From: Desulfobaccales bacterium
GTDB lineage: Bacteria; Desulfobacterota; Desulfobaccia; Desulfobaccales; 0-14-0-80-60-11
NCBI GenBank assembly: GCA_041648175.1
Contig: JBAZPO010000008.1
Span: forward strand, 1-64,000
DNA: 64,000 nucleotides
Direction: 5' to 3'
The translations under genes and the position numbers were made by a program. The notes beneath the pieces were generated by a model. The model was given only the letters and a program-made list of their open reading frames with translations, was not told the origin of the DNA and searched no databases. This document shows positions 15,812 to 24,557 of this stretch, one piece after another. The stretch's first letter is position 1; each line of letters begins with the position of its first letter.

Positions 15812-17338
15812 ATGACTTTAAATAAAAAGCTGACCAAAAGCGAGTTTCGCAAGCGGGCCGACAAGATCCTGAACCGGCTATCGCTGGAAGTGATGCCCTT
15901 TTGGGCGGACAGCGAAGAAAAACAAAAGCAGCGCCTGAAACGGGCCGCTGGTGATCCGCTCTATTTTTGCCGCACTTATCTCCCTCATTATTTTCCCCAC
16001 GCCCCAGCGCCCTTCCACTATGAACTGGTGCGGATGCTGGAGCAGAGGGACGGCGACGTGGTGACCCCCATGGTGGTGGCCGCCCCCCGGGAATTCGCCA
16101 AAACCACGGTGTGCACCTTCGGCTACGTGCTCCATCAAATCTGTTTCCGGAAGCGGCATTTCATCCTGATCGCCAGCGACACCGAAGATTTGGCCTCGGA
16201 TCTCACCGGCTACATCTACCTGGAGCTGCTCTACAACGAAAGATTGCAGCAGGATTTCGGTGAACTGGTGAAAGGCAATAAGCCGGTGGATGATTTCGTC
16301 ACGTTGAATGACATCCGGGTGAAAGCCCGGGGGCGGGGACAGCGGCTCCGGGGTCTCAAGCACAAGCAGTATCGGCCGGATTTGGCCATCCTGGACGACA
16401 TGGAAAACGATACCAACGTGCGCAATCCCGAGATCGTCCAGGCCTTGTTAGATTGGGTGAAATCCACGGTCTATCCGGCTCTGGACGCCCGAGGCACCCT
16501 GATGATCATCGGCACCATTCTGCGGTGGCGCAGTGCCCTGCACCAGATGTTGACCAGCCCGGATGAACCCTACTGTAATTTCCAACGGCAGGTTTACCGG
16601 GCTTACCAGGATGACGGGACCTCGTTGTGGGAGGCGCGGCACCCGGTGGCCCGCCTTAAGCTGCAAAAGCAGTTGATGGGCAGTGTGGCTTTTAACCGGG
16701 AGAAGATGAACGAACCGGCGCCGGACGGCGGCTTTTTCAAGGAAGAATGGATTCATTACTATCATCCGGACAGTCTGAAGGACCGGGAGTTGGTGGTGAC
16801 GGGTTTCTTTGATCCATCTTTGGAGACCGGGGCCACTTCAGATTACAAGGCTTTTATCACCGTGGGGTGGTGCCGCCGGGAAATGGTGTTTTACGTGATG
16901 GACGCGGTAATCCAGAAGACCACTTTAGAGCAGGTTATGCGGACGATTTATAACCGGCACCAACAATACGGCTATCAGGTGGTGGGGGTAGAGGACAACC
17001 TCTTTCAGCGGCTGCTGCTCAAGGACTTCGACCGTTTGGGGCAGGAGCGCAGCCAGATATTGCCCGTGAAAGGGGTGACCCACCGCATTGCCAAGGAAAC
17101 GCGGGTGGCCGGCCTGTCGCCGCTGTTGGAGCGGGGCAAGATACGCTTCATCCGCGGGCACTCGGACCAGGAACTGCTGGTGGAACAGTTGCTATTTTTC
17201 CCCTCCCGGACGCTGCACGACGATGGGCCGGACGCGTTAGAAGGAGCGGTGACGCTGACCCAGAATGTGCCGACGGGAGAAGCGCCGAAGTTCACCCCCT
17301 TAAAGACGCGGCATTTCACGAGCGCAGGGGCTTATTAA
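15812..17338 (+). CDS. phage terminase large subunit
   Basis: A 508-aa DNA-packaging motor: an N-terminal ATPase pumps DNA into the procapsid and a C-terminal RNase-H-like nuclease cuts it. AAPREFAKTT is a terminase-type Walker A, PDLAILDDMEND the Walker B with its catalytic acid. GFFDPSLE, GVEDNLF and DDGPDALEGA carry the nuclease aspartates and glutamates. It is intact, with all catalytic positions present. ATG 15812 (MTLNKK) is preferred because AAGGAAG lies just upstream; an in-frame ATG at 15782 exists. A family B repeat begins at its stop codon. Gene order and type resemble gp28 of Mu-like phages. Confidence 0.9.
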   Translation: MTLNKKLTKSEFRKRADKILNRLSLEVMPFWADSEEKQKQRLKRAAGDPLYFCRTYLPHYFPHAPAPFHYELVRMLEQRDGDVVTPMVVAAPREFAKTTVCTFGYVLHQICFRKRHFILIASDTEDLASDLTGYIYLELLYNERLQQDFGELVKGNKPVDDFVTLNDIRVKARGRGQRLRGLKHKQYRPDLAILDDMENDTNVRNPEIVQALLDWVKSTVYPALDARGTLMIIGTILRWRSALHQMLTSPDEPYCNFQRQVYRAYQDDGTSLWEARHPVARLKLQKQLMGSVAFNREKMNEPAPDGGFFKEEWIHYYHPDSLKDRELVVTGFFDPSLETGATSDYKAFITVGWCRREMVFYVMDAVIQKTTLEQVMRTIYNRHQQYGYQVVGVEDNLFQRLLLKDFDRLGQERSQILPVKGVTHRIAKETRVAGLSPLLERGKIRFIRGHSDQELLVEQLLFFPSRTLHDDGPDALEGAVTLTQNVPTGEAPKFTPLKTRHFTSAGAY

Positions 17339-17439
17339 TACCGAGTTGCATTCAAAGAGCAATGTTGGGTAGACGCAGGCTATAGCCTGCGCCTGCACAG
17401 GCGAGACGCCTGTGCCACCGTTTGAATGCGAATTGGTAT
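17338..17439. repeat. MITE-like element family B, copy 2
   Basis: Nearly identical to 10283-10383, with the same imperfect inverted ends. The last base of the terminase stop codon (TAA) is the first base of the element, so it inserted exactly at the gene end without damaging the frame. It shows that a chromosomal repeat moved into the phage-like cluster. Confidence 0.8.
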
Positions 17440-17451
17440 AAGACGTGCGAA

Positions 17452-17538
17452 GACGGGCGGGGACGCCCGTTCTACCAAGGGACGGCGGGCGAGGACGCCC
17501 GCCCTACCGGGACGGCGGGCGGGGACGCCCGCCCTACC
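17452..17538. repeat. three tandem GC-rich palindromic repeats
   Basis: Three copies (17452-17476, 17484-17508 and 17514-17538) of a 25-bp unit with GGCGGGCG / CGCCCGCC arms ending in CTACC, separated by 5-8 bp. Single copies occur at 15661-15684, 18806-18825 (degenerate), 21711-21735 and, inverted, inside addB at 62989-63012. They keep the portal frame open upstream of its true start, which makes an artificial N-terminal extension. Confidence 0.75.
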
Positions 17539-17552
17539 GGGGCGAGGACAAC

Positions 17553-18791
17553 ATGGGGCTGAAGGATTTATTCGGAAGGCTGTTTAAAGAGACGGTGAAG
17601 CCGGAAACCCGGGAACTGTCGGCAGTAAGCCTGTTGGAACGCTGGAGTAGTTACCCCAGCTCGGGACTGACGCCCAGCCGCCTATCGGGAATCTTCCGGG
17701 AGGCGGATCAGGGCAACGTGTATCGGCAGATGGAGCTGTTTGAGGAGATGGAGGAGAAGGACTCCCATCTGGCGGCTATCCTGCAGACCCGGAAGATGGC
17801 CGTGTTGAGCAAGGACTACGAGGTGATGCCCTTCGCTAAGACTCCGGAGGATGAAGAGATCGCGGCGCGGGTGGGGGAGATCGTCTACGGCATCCCCAAC
17901 CTGGAGGAGGCCCTCCTGGACCTGTTGGACGCCACTGGCAAGGGGTTCGCATTGAACGAAATCCTCTGGGAAGTGACGGGCGGAGTGGCAACGGTGTCGG
18001 AGCTGAGGTGGATTCCCCAGAAAAAGGTGACTTTTGGCGAAGATTGGAAGCCGCGCCTGATGACCTCGGAAGCCAACTTTCAAGGAGTGACGCCACCACT
18101 TTGGAAGGTCATCTACCACCGCTACAAGGCCCGGAGCGGTTACGCCAACCGGTCGGGGGTCCTCAGGGTGGTGGGCTGGATGTATCTCCTCAAAAATTTT
18201 GCCATGAAGGACTGGGCGGCATTCAACGAAGTGTTCGGTATGCCGCTCCGGCTGGGGAAGTATGACGCCACGGCTTCGCCGGCGGATCGGGAGGCGCTGG
18301 TTACGGCCATCCGGAACCTGGGGTCCGATGCCGCGGGCGTGATCAGCAAGTCCACCGAGATTCAATTTGTGGAAGCTGCCCGGGCGGGAGGGGCCAATCC
18401 CTATCAACTCATGGCGGAATTTTGCAACCGGGAGATGTCCAAGGCGGTATTGGGGCAAACTTTGACCACTGACACGGCGGGGTCCACGGGCACGTATGCC
18501 GCAGCCAGGGTCCAAGGGCAGGTGCGCCGGGATCTGGTGGACGCCGACTCCCAGGCCCTGGCCGCCACCCTGCGGGAACAACTGTTGCGTCCCCTGGTGG
18601 GATTCAACTTCGGCTGGGACAAGCCGGTGCCCTGGTTCCGCTTCAGGTTTGAAGAGGAGGAAGACCTGAAGGCGTTGTCCGAAGTTTTCCGTAATCTGGC
18701 GGCCATGGGGTTCCCCGTGGATATGGAACACGTGGCTGAACGGTTCGGCATTCCAATGGCCGGGGCCGCGGGTAAGGGCAGCAGTTCATAA
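17553..18791 (+). CDS. phage portal protein (DUF935, Mu gp29-like)
   Basis: A 412-aa portal protein forming the DNA entry ring of the head. The DUF935 layout is recognisable: LAAILQTRKMAVLSKDYEVM near residue 70, FALNEILWE, a central WAAFNEVFGMPLRLGKYD, and MSKAVLGQTLTTDTAGSTGT toward the end. ATG 17553 with GAGGACAAC upstream is chosen; codons back to 17445 come from the GC-rich repeats and spell Arg/Gly/Pro-rich noise. It lies between terminase and protease as in Mu-like phages, although a gpF-like head-morphogenesis gene, normally next, is absent. Confidence 0.9.
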   Translation: MGLKDLFGRLFKETVKPETRELSAVSLLERWSSYPSSGLTPSRLSGIFREADQGNVYRQMELFEEMEEKDSHLAAILQTRKMAVLSKDYEVMPFAKTPEDEEIAARVGEIVYGIPNLEEALLDLLDATGKGFALNEILWEVTGGVATVSELRWIPQKKVTFGEDWKPRLMTSEANFQGVTPPLWKVIYHRYKARSGYANRSGVLRVVGWMYLLKNFAMKDWAAFNEVFGMPLRLGKYDATASPADREALVTAIRNLGSDAAGVISKSTEIQFVEAARAGGANPYQLMAEFCNREMSKAVLGQTLTTDTAGSTGTYAAARVQGQVRRDLVDADSQALAATLREQLLRPLVGFNFGWDKPVPWFRFRFEEEEDLKALSEVFRNLAAMGFPVDMEHVAERFGIPMAGAAGKGSSS

Positions 18792-18845
18792 GCTAATATG
18801 GGGAGGCGGGCGGGGACGTCCGCCCCGAAGAGGAGGATAGGACTC

Positions 18846-19199
18846 ATGAGGAAAGGCATGTGGCTATGGGTGGTGGCTCTGGCATGGCTCAGCGGCGGTT
18901 GCTGCAATAATCCGGGGATGTTCCAGAAGGTGCACGACTCCATGGCGCTGGTGCAGAGCTTCTATGATCCGTTGATCAGGCAGGATCTGGACCGCAACGA
19001 GACCGCAAAACAGGCGGTAGTGGCTGCGGATACTACTCTGCTGCTGGCGGGAGAACTCCAGAAGCAGTGGTGTCCAAATCCCGGTCAGGCCAAGCAGTTG
19101 GAACTGCAGGCTCAAGAGGCCAAGCAATTGGCTCAGGCTGCAGGGGTAGCCGAAGGGAGCGCCGCCCTCGACAAAGTCTCAATGAAAGGCTCGGAGTAA
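18846..19199 (+). CDS. small predicted lipoprotein inside the head module
   Basis: A 117-aa protein with a lipoprotein signal: MRKGMWLWVVALAWLSGGC, cleavage before the cysteine of SGGC. The mature part is helical and rich in Gln/Ala/Leu (KQLELQAQEAKQLAQAAG), with a second Cys in QKQWCPNPG. I do not recognise a family. An exported lipoprotein between portal and protease genes is odd. An outer spanin (Rz1 type) is one possibility, but those normally sit beside lysis genes and are Pro-rich, which this is not. GGATAGGACTC precedes ATG 18846. Only 12 bp separate its stop from the protease start. Confidence 0.7.
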   Translation: MRKGMWLWVVALAWLSGGCCNNPGMFQKVHDSMALVQSFYDPLIRQDLDRNETAKQAVVAADTTLLLAGELQKQWCPNPGQAKQLELQAQEAKQLAQAAGVAEGSAALDKVSMKGSE

Positions 19200-19211
19200 A
19201 GGGGGAAGACC

Positions 19212-20240
19212 ATGGCGCCTAACGAAGGTAGCAAAAACCAGTCTGCAGTCCTGCCCGAGTGGATCAGGGTGCTCCCCCTGGGCAAAGTGGAATTGGCGGA
19301 CCACCGGGAGCCCTTTATGGTGGACGAAGCGTCCCTGGACTCCATGGTGGCGGCATTCCGGACCCGGGGGATCGATCTGGTGATCGATTACGAACACCAA
19401 TCCCTGAACGGAGAGCGGGCCCCGGCGGCCGGCTGGATCAAGGACCTGGAGGCCAGGAGCGACGGGCTCTGGGCCCGGGTGGATTGGACCCAGCAGGCCC
19501 GGGAATACCTGGCGCAGCGGGAGTATCGTTACTTTTCGCCCGTGCTGCGACTGGACCAGGAAACCCGTAGGCCCACGGCTTTGATGCACGTGGGTTTGAC
19601 CAACGTGCCGGCCATCAATCATCTGCCGCCTCTGGTGGCCCGGTGGGGGGGTGAGGCCAAGCCCGCGGCCCTGGAGTTTAAAACCCCGATGATGGAGATG
19701 GACCCGGTAAAGGAGAAGCCGATGATGGTGGAAAAACTCAAACGCCTCATGGGGCTTACGTCCGAGGTGGAAGAAAGCACGGTCTGTGACAAGGCGCTGG
19801 AGGCCTTTCGGGACTTGGGTGCGATCTTGAATCTTCCGGATGATGCCACCGTGGCTCAACTCAAGGGAGCGGTGGAAGCTCACAAAGCCGCGGTGGTGCG
19901 CTTGCACAAGGCCGAAGAGGAAGTGCAGAGCCTCAAGGCCCGTCTGGTGGAAGAAACCACGGAGCGATCCGTGGAAGAAGCCCTGAAGACCGGTAAGGTC
20001 AGTCCGGCGCAACGCGGTTGGGCCCTGGAATATTGCCGCCGGGACCCCGAAGGTTTCAAAACTTATGCGCAGCGGGCACCGAAACTGGTACCCACCGGCG
20101 AGGAATTGCAGCTTAAGAAAGACCCCTTTGACGGGGAGTATAGCCTGGTCCCGGAGGAACTGGCCATTTGCCGCTCCTTGAACGTCTCGGCAGAAGCGTT
20201 TCTCAGGGCCAAAGAGCAGGGGTCAGGGATTAGGGATTAG
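19212..20240 (+). CDS. phage protease/scaffold protein (Mu I-like)
   Basis: A 342-aa protein whose N-terminal half matches the Mu I-type head-maturation protease: WIRVLPLGKVE, IDLVIDYEHQSL (the conserved DYEHQ motif), APAAGWIKDL, YRYFSPVL and GLTNVPAINHL. The C-terminal half (about 170-342) is charged and probably coiled (VEAHKAAVVRLHKAEEEVQS), the usual scaffold part. It would assemble and then trim the procapsid. It is preceded by AAAGGGGGAAG, a strong ribosome site. Confidence 0.9.
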   Translation: MAPNEGSKNQSAVLPEWIRVLPLGKVELADHREPFMVDEASLDSMVAAFRTRGIDLVIDYEHQSLNGERAPAAGWIKDLEARSDGLWARVDWTQQAREYLAQREYRYFSPVLRLDQETRRPTALMHVGLTNVPAINHLPPLVARWGGEAKPAALEFKTPMMEMDPVKEKPMMVEKLKRLMGLTSEVEESTVCDKALEAFRDLGAILNLPDDATVAQLKGAVEAHKAAVVRLHKAEEEVQSLKARLVEETTERSVEEALKTGKVSPAQRGWALEYCRRDPEGFKTYAQRAPKLVPTGEELQLKKDPFDGEYSLVPEELAICRSLNVSAEAFLRAKEQGSGIRD

Positions 20241-20385
20241 GGGTCAAAGGCTAATATTTTTCCTGGAAACCTGACCTGGAACATAAGACCTGATGTGGGA
20301 AACCGATAGAGCAGTGGTCAGTAAATGAATGGGCCAAGATTTTTAACCGAAAACTGAAAACCAAAACAAGCGGAGGTAGAAGGAT

Positions 20386-20793
20386 ATGTCAGCTTTAACC
20401 CGTGACCGGGCTACCCCTTACCGGGAAGGTATTGAGGTGGATTACCCGGTAGCAACCAACACAAAAATTTTCGCCGGCTCCCTGGTATGTGTCAATGCCA
20501 CGGGATATGCAGTGCCGGCAGCGGACACCGCCGGCCACCGGTTCGCCGGGGTGGCCATGGAACAGGTGGACAACAGCGGCGGGAGTAACGGCGGCCAAAG
20601 TGTGAATCTGCGGCGAGCCGGGGTGTTCGAGTTCGACGCTGCGTCCATCACCCAGGCCATGGTGGGAACGGAGATGGAAGTCACCGATGACCACACCTTT
20701 GATGACACTGCCGGCACCACCAATCACATCAAAGTGGGCCAGTTGGTCAAATATGTCTCGGCTACCAAGGGCTGGATCGACATCGCCAAATAA
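20386..20793 (+). CDS. putative head decoration protein
   Basis: A 135-aa protein between protease and major capsid, the usual place for a capsid decoration/stabilising protein. It is Gly/Ala/Val-rich and beta in character, with the segments KIFAGSLVCVNATGYAVPA and FAGVAMEQVDN typical of the decoration/DUF2190-like group. No catalytic motif. A good ribosome site (CGGAGGTAGAAGGAT) precedes ATG. The 145-bp spacer before it contains 'aaccgaaaactgaaaacc', a chromosomal spacer sequence that recurs near 56550. Confidence 0.75.
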   Translation: MSALTRDRATPYREGIEVDYPVATNTKIFAGSLVCVNATGYAVPAADTAGHRFAGVAMEQVDNSGGSNGGQSVNLRRAGVFEFDAASITQAMVGTEMEVTDDHTFDDTAGTTNHIKVGQLVKYVSATKGWIDIAK

Positions 20794-20808
20794 CGGGAGG
20801 AAACACGC

Positions 20809-21705
20809 ATGATTGTCAACGTAGAGAGCTTAGCGCGACTGTACACGGGGTTCACCGCCGTGTTCAACACCGCCTTCCAGGATACCCAGACCTGGTACGA
20901 ACAGGTGGCCATGACGGTGCCGGCCACTACCCGGATTATGGATTACAAGTTCCTCCTGGATTTCCCGATGGTCCGGGAGTGGATCGGGGATCGGCAGATC
21001 AGTTCGCTGGAACCCAAGGCCTTTCAGGTGGAAACCAAGGATTGGGAAGCCACCATCGAGGTGGACCGGAATGACATCGAAGACGACCAGTTGGGATTTT
21101 ACAATCCCATCGTGGCGGCCCTGGCCCAGGAAGCCCGGAAGCACCCGGAGAAATTGATCGGGGACTTGCTGAATGGGGCTTTTGCCACACCGTGTTATGA
21201 CGGCCAGAACTTTTTCTCCGCGGCTCATCCCGTGGGGGAGGGGACCGCGTCCAACTTCACCGACGGAGGCAGCACCCCGTGGTTCCTCCTGGACACCAGC
21301 CGGGCCGTCAAGCCGTTTATCTTTCAGTTGCGGCGGGAAGTCCAACTGGTGCGCATGGACAGGTCAGATGACGAACACGCCTTCATGCGGAAGAAATTGC
21401 GCTACGGCGTGGACTACCGGGGCGCGGCGGCTTATGGCCTGTGGCAGCTCGCCTATGCCAGGAAGGATGATCTCTCTGCCACCACGTACGCTGCAGCCCG
21501 AGCCGCCATGATGTCGGTGAAGAATGCCGACGGCCGGCCCCTGGGGATCAGGCCTAGCTTACTCGTGGTGCCCCCTTCCCTGGAGGAGTCGGCCCGGGAG
21601 ATTTTGCAGGCGCAGTTTATCGTTGGCGACGCGGTCAACGGCGGCTACAAAACCAATATCTGGCAGGGGACAGCGGAACTCCTGGTGGTGCCGGAATTGG
21701 GTTAA
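20809..21705 (+). CDS. major capsid protein (Mu gpT-like)
   Basis: A 298-aa major head subunit. It has the gpT family features: LYTGFTAVFNTAFQD near the N-terminus, WYEQVAMTVPATTRI, a central VETKDWEATIEVDRNDIEDD, and CYDGQNFFSAAHPV, with LLVVPPSLEESAREIL before the C-terminus. Length is normal for the family and nothing appears missing. It is preceded by GGGAGGAAAC 15 bp after the decoration gene. Confidence 0.9.
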   Translation: MIVNVESLARLYTGFTAVFNTAFQDTQTWYEQVAMTVPATTRIMDYKFLLDFPMVREWIGDRQISSLEPKAFQVETKDWEATIEVDRNDIEDDQLGFYNPIVAALAQEARKHPEKLIGDLLNGAFATPCYDGQNFFSAAHPVGEGTASNFTDGGSTPWFLLDTSRAVKPFIFQLRREVQLVRMDRSDDEHAFMRKKLRYGVDYRGAAAYGLWQLAYARKDDLSATTYAAARAAMMSVKNADGRPLGIRPSLLVVPPSLEESAREILQAQFIVGDAVNGGYKTNIWQGTAELLVVPELG

Positions 21706-21710
21706 AGGTT

Positions 21711-21735
21711 GGCGGGCGGGGACGCCCGCCCTACC
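21711..21735. repeat. GC-rich palindromic repeat
   Basis: A single copy of the 25-bp unit described at 17452-17538, in the 160-bp spacer after the capsid gene. The rest of the spacer (21736-21865) contains no gene. Confidence 0.7.
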
Positions 21736-21865
21736 GGGGAGGCGGCTTAACCGCCGCCCTCCCCGATCTTCAGGAACAGGCCCCAAATGACCTTTGGAAT
21801 GGGGCAAAGATGGGCAGCCGCGTAACCATCCTTGACGGCAGGCGGATCTCATCAGAGAGGAAAAC

Positions 21866-22288
21866 ATGGCTTATTGTACCGAAGACGACCTGCTCAAGAT
21901 GATCCCTGAGGAAGACCTGACCGAATTGACGGTGGAATCAGGCGAAGTCCCTGACAGCATCATCATCGCTGATGCCATCAACAAGGCCGATGCCGAGATC
22001 GACTCATACCTGGGGGTTAAATATGTGGTGCCCATCTCCCCCACTCCGGACCAGGTCAAGGCCCTGTCGGTGGACTTGGCGATCTACCACTTGTATTCCC
22101 GACACAGCATCATGCGGCCGGTGCGACAGCAAAAGTATGAAGCTGCGGTGGCCTTTTTGAAGCAGGTGACGGCCGGACAGGCAGTGATTATGGGTCCGGG
22201 AGGGGAGCCACCCACGGTAGCGAAAGAGCTGATTGACTCTTCCAGCGCGGTCCGGTGCTTTACCCGGAATACCCTGACGGATTGGTAA
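21866..22288 (+). CDS. DUF1320 family head-tail connector (Mu gp36-like)
   Basis: A 140-aa protein of the gp36/DUF1320 family: YCTEDDLLKMIPEEDLTEL at the start, INKADAEIDSYLGVKYVVPI in the centre and VDLAIYHLYSRHS later, all characteristic. Such proteins form the connector between portal and tail. Ribosome site AGAGAGGAAAAC. Next gene 12 bp on. Confidence 0.9.
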   Translation: MAYCTEDDLLKMIPEEDLTELTVESGEVPDSIIIADAINKADAEIDSYLGVKYVVPISPTPDQVKALSVDLAIYHLYSRHSIMRPVRQQKYEAAVAFLKQVTAGQAVIMGPGGEPPTVAKELIDSSSAVRCFTRNTLTDW

Positions 22289-22300
22289 GGGATTGCATCT

Positions 22301-22732
22301 ATGGCCAACGATCTTTGGACGACGGTGGAAGAAGCGGTGCTGGGAGCCCTGGAGCAGGAACTGACCGGCCAGGTCAAGACCCTGGCCGCCTACCAGGGGG
22401 ATTGGCTGGACGACCTGACCCAGGAGTACTGGCGTTTTCCTGCAGTTTTGGTGCAGTTGCGCCAGAGCCAGGGGGAGCAGGTCACCCTGGGCTCCTATGA
22501 CCTCACCCTGGAATTTACCATTTTCGTGGTGGCTCGGGGAGGTTCCCCTAAACAGCGCGCGGCAAACGGAGTCAACCTGATATTGGCAGGGGTGCGAGAA
22601 GCCTTGTGGCATCAAGACCTGGGGCTGGACCTGCAACCCTTCAATCTCATCAAGGAAGAGCCGTTATTGAATAACCAGGAATTTTCCGTATACGCCGCCC
22701 ACTATGGCACTGCCATGGTGCAGGATCTGTGA
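22301..22732 (+). CDS. DUF1834 family protein (Mu gp37-like)
   Basis: A 143-aa protein of the gp37/DUF1834 family, usually a tail-terminator or neck component: YWRFPAVLVQLRQSQGEQ, YDLTLEFTIFVVARGGS and QRAANGVNLILAGVREAL fit. It follows gp36 as in Mu-like phages and is the last gene of clear Mu type; the tail genes downstream are not of the Mu contractile kind. Confidence 0.85.
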   Translation: MANDLWTTVEEAVLGALEQELTGQVKTLAAYQGDWLDDLTQEYWRFPAVLVQLRQSQGEQVTLGSYDLTLEFTIFVVARGGSPKQRAANGVNLILAGVREALWHQDLGLDLQPFNLIKEEPLLNNQEFSVYAAHYGTAMVQDL

Positions 22733-22753
22733 AGCTGACGAGGAGAGAGAATC

Positions 22754-24049
22754 ATGACCCGGTCCATCCGGAATTTTTTGGCCACCCATAATCTGCTGGC
22801 GGTATCGGCTCAAAGGCAGGAAGTGGCCATGAACATCGAGCAGGAGTTGGATACCACGATGCTCGTGGACCTGAATACGGTGCTCAACTACCAAGCCGTG
22901 AAAAACCTGAACCGGGAGGAGGTCACTGGCAAAGAGGAAGCCGACCGGCTCCATGATTTCGGGGGCAAAGTGGTGGGCACCCTGACCTTTTCCCGGGCCC
23001 AGCCGCAGCATTTCGGTTTTCTGCTGGGCTACGGCCTGGGTGCAGTCGCCACCGCTCCGGCCGGGACCAGCGGCTTCCGGCACACCATCGCCCCCCAATC
23101 CGGGGAGGTGGACGCGGCCCGGTCTAATCCATCTTTTACCGCGGCCATGCGTTTCGGCCGCCAGGTGATGAAACGGCGCTTCGCCTCCTGTTTCATCGAT
23201 CAAGTCAGAATGGACTTCAGCAAGGACGGCTGGGCCAAGATCAGCGGGACCGTCAAAGGCAGCGGCAAAGTGGTGGATAACACCCTGATGGAGGAGATAG
23301 CCGCGGCCTACAATGCCACCAGCCTGACCCTGGCGGCCAACGGGGTGACCGGGGAAACGCCGGCGGAACTCCTGAGTAACGTCCAGGCGGTGCAGGTGCT
23401 GAATCCCACCACCCAGGCCTGGGAGGAAGTGGCCTACCAGGCCGTGACTGCAACGACCCCCGGAGTCATCACCATTACTGCGCCGGGAGCGACCGGGGAG
23501 AGCACCAGCTACCGGGTCTACTATGTCCCCGGCGAGAGCGGCTGGATGAACCTGCCCCCCCGGGTGGAAGAGCCGCCCTTGAAGGTGAATCAGTTGAATG
23601 TCACCGTGGGAGGGCGCTTTAACGGCACGAGCTTTCAAGGCGGGTATCCGTTGACCACGGAACTTAGGGGCGTCACCTGGATTTTGAAAAACAACCTGAC
23701 GCCGGAGTCCACGCCGGGAGCCGGGGGCAATTACGCCAACCGCGCCTTCAGGACCGGACGGGAACAGAGCCTGAAATTCGATAAAGATTTTCGGGACTTT
23801 ATACTAGCCCAAAACCTGAAAGACAACGACACCTTGGGGATCTCTTTGAAGGCCACGGGTCCGGAATTTGCGCCGGGGGTCAACTATCAGGTGGAACTGG
23901 TTTTTCCTCGGGTGGCGGTGCTGGGAACCACGGTAAAGGTGTACCAGCGGCGTTTGGGGGAAGAGGTGGAGTTTGCGGTCCTGGAAGATGACACTTACGG
24001 GTCGGTGGTGGCTTACGTCCAGAACCAGGTGAGCAGTTACGTAGCATAG
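22754..24049 (+). CDS. major tail (tube) protein
   Basis: A 431-aa structural protein in the tail-tube position (after the connector genes, before chaperones and tape measure). The N-terminal half (FGFLLGYGLGAV, FRHTIAPQSGE, MKRRFASCFIDQVRMDFSKD) matches the tube-protein group of non-contractile tails. An inserted Ig-like stretch rich in Thr/Ala/Val (about residues 195-260: TSLTLAANGVTGE, PGVITITAPGATGES) probably decorates the tube. No tail-sheath gene is present. A strong ribosome site (GAGGAGAGAG) precedes ATG 22754. Confidence 0.75.
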   Translation: MTRSIRNFLATHNLLAVSAQRQEVAMNIEQELDTTMLVDLNTVLNYQAVKNLNREEVTGKEEADRLHDFGGKVVGTLTFSRAQPQHFGFLLGYGLGAVATAPAGTSGFRHTIAPQSGEVDAARSNPSFTAAMRFGRQVMKRRFASCFIDQVRMDFSKDGWAKISGTVKGSGKVVDNTLMEEIAAAYNATSLTLAANGVTGETPAELLSNVQAVQVLNPTTQAWEEVAYQAVTATTPGVITITAPGATGESTSYRVYYVPGESGWMNLPPRVEEPPLKVNQLNVTVGGRFNGTSFQGGYPLTTELRGVTWILKNNLTPESTPGAGGNYANRAFRTGREQSLKFDKDFRDFILAQNLKDNDTLGISLKATGPEFAPGVNYQVELVFPRVAVLGTTVKVYQRRLGEEVEFAVLEDDTYGSVVAYVQNQVSSYVA

Positions 24050-24073
24050 CACCTGACGGCCTAAGGCCGCACA

Positions 24074-24165
24074 AAGTCCCCCTTTGGAAAAGGGGGATTT
24101 AGGGGGATTTCCAGACGGTTAACAAAATCCCCCCTACCCCCCCTTTGATAAAGGGGGGAATAAGG
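24074..24165. repeat. C-run/G-run hairpin repeats in the tail module
   Basis: Two blocks of the abundant chromosomal type (gtccccctttggaaaagggggattt and aatcccccctacccccc...aaggggggaa) in the spacer between tube and chaperone genes. A single hairpin here could attenuate transcription, which phages use to lower chaperone levels relative to tube protein, but this is inference. Confidence 0.55.
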
Positions 24166-24179
24166 ACGGTGGAGATAAC

Positions 24180-24557
24180 ATGGCGAGACTTTTGGGAGAA
24201 CAACGCCACATGCTGGCGATCCAGGACCCGGTCTCCGGGTCGGTAATCAACCTGTATTACCGGCGGCCGACCTCGGAAGAGCGGGTGGCCTACCAGCTTT
24301 CCGCCTTCCGCCTGGAAAATGGAGAACGGCGATTTTGCCTGGGGGAGACGCGGCTGGGCTTCGGGCTGGAAATCCTCACCGGGTTTGAGGCAGGGGATTT
24401 TGTCATGCATGCAGAGGGCGAAGAGATCCCCCTGGACCCGGCCCGGCATCCCGATTGGAAAGAGCGTCTCGCCAATGATGCCCCGGACCTGGTATCGTAC
24501 CTGGCCCAACAAGTGTTCGAAGGCATGCGGGTGGTAGCCCAAAGGGAGCAAGAGTGA
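24180..24557 (+). CDS. putative tail assembly chaperone 1
   Basis: A 125-aa protein located between tube and tape measure genes, where tail chaperones lie. YYRRPTSEERVAYQLSAFR and LETRLGFGLEILTG-like residues (GETRLGFGLEILTGF) fit the charged helical style of this group. Its stop overlaps the next start (GTGA at 24554-24557). In many siphophages the two chaperones are linked by a programmed frameshift; here a stop-start overlap takes its place. Assigned by position, moderate confidence. Confidence 0.65.
   Translation: MARLLGEQRHMLAIQDPVSGSVINLYYRRPTSEERVAYQLSAFRLENGERRFCLGETRLGFGLEILTGFEAGDFVMHAEGEEIPLDPARHPDWKERLANDAPDLVSYLAQQVFEGMRVVAQREQE

Noticed and set aside
17452..17538. Short CRISPR-like array
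   Set aside because: Three palindromic 25-bp units with 5-8 bp between them are too closely spaced, and the same unit occurs singly elsewhere, so this is a tandem repeat.
17445..17552. N-terminal extension of the portal protein
   Set aside because: The codons come from three tandem GC-rich repeats, giving Arg/Gly/Pro noise; the true start with a ribosome site is at 17553.
22754..24049. Tail sheath protein of a contractile Mu-like tail
   Set aside because: The length is near a sheath's, but motifs and the following gene order fit a tube protein, and no separate tube gene follows as Mu would have.
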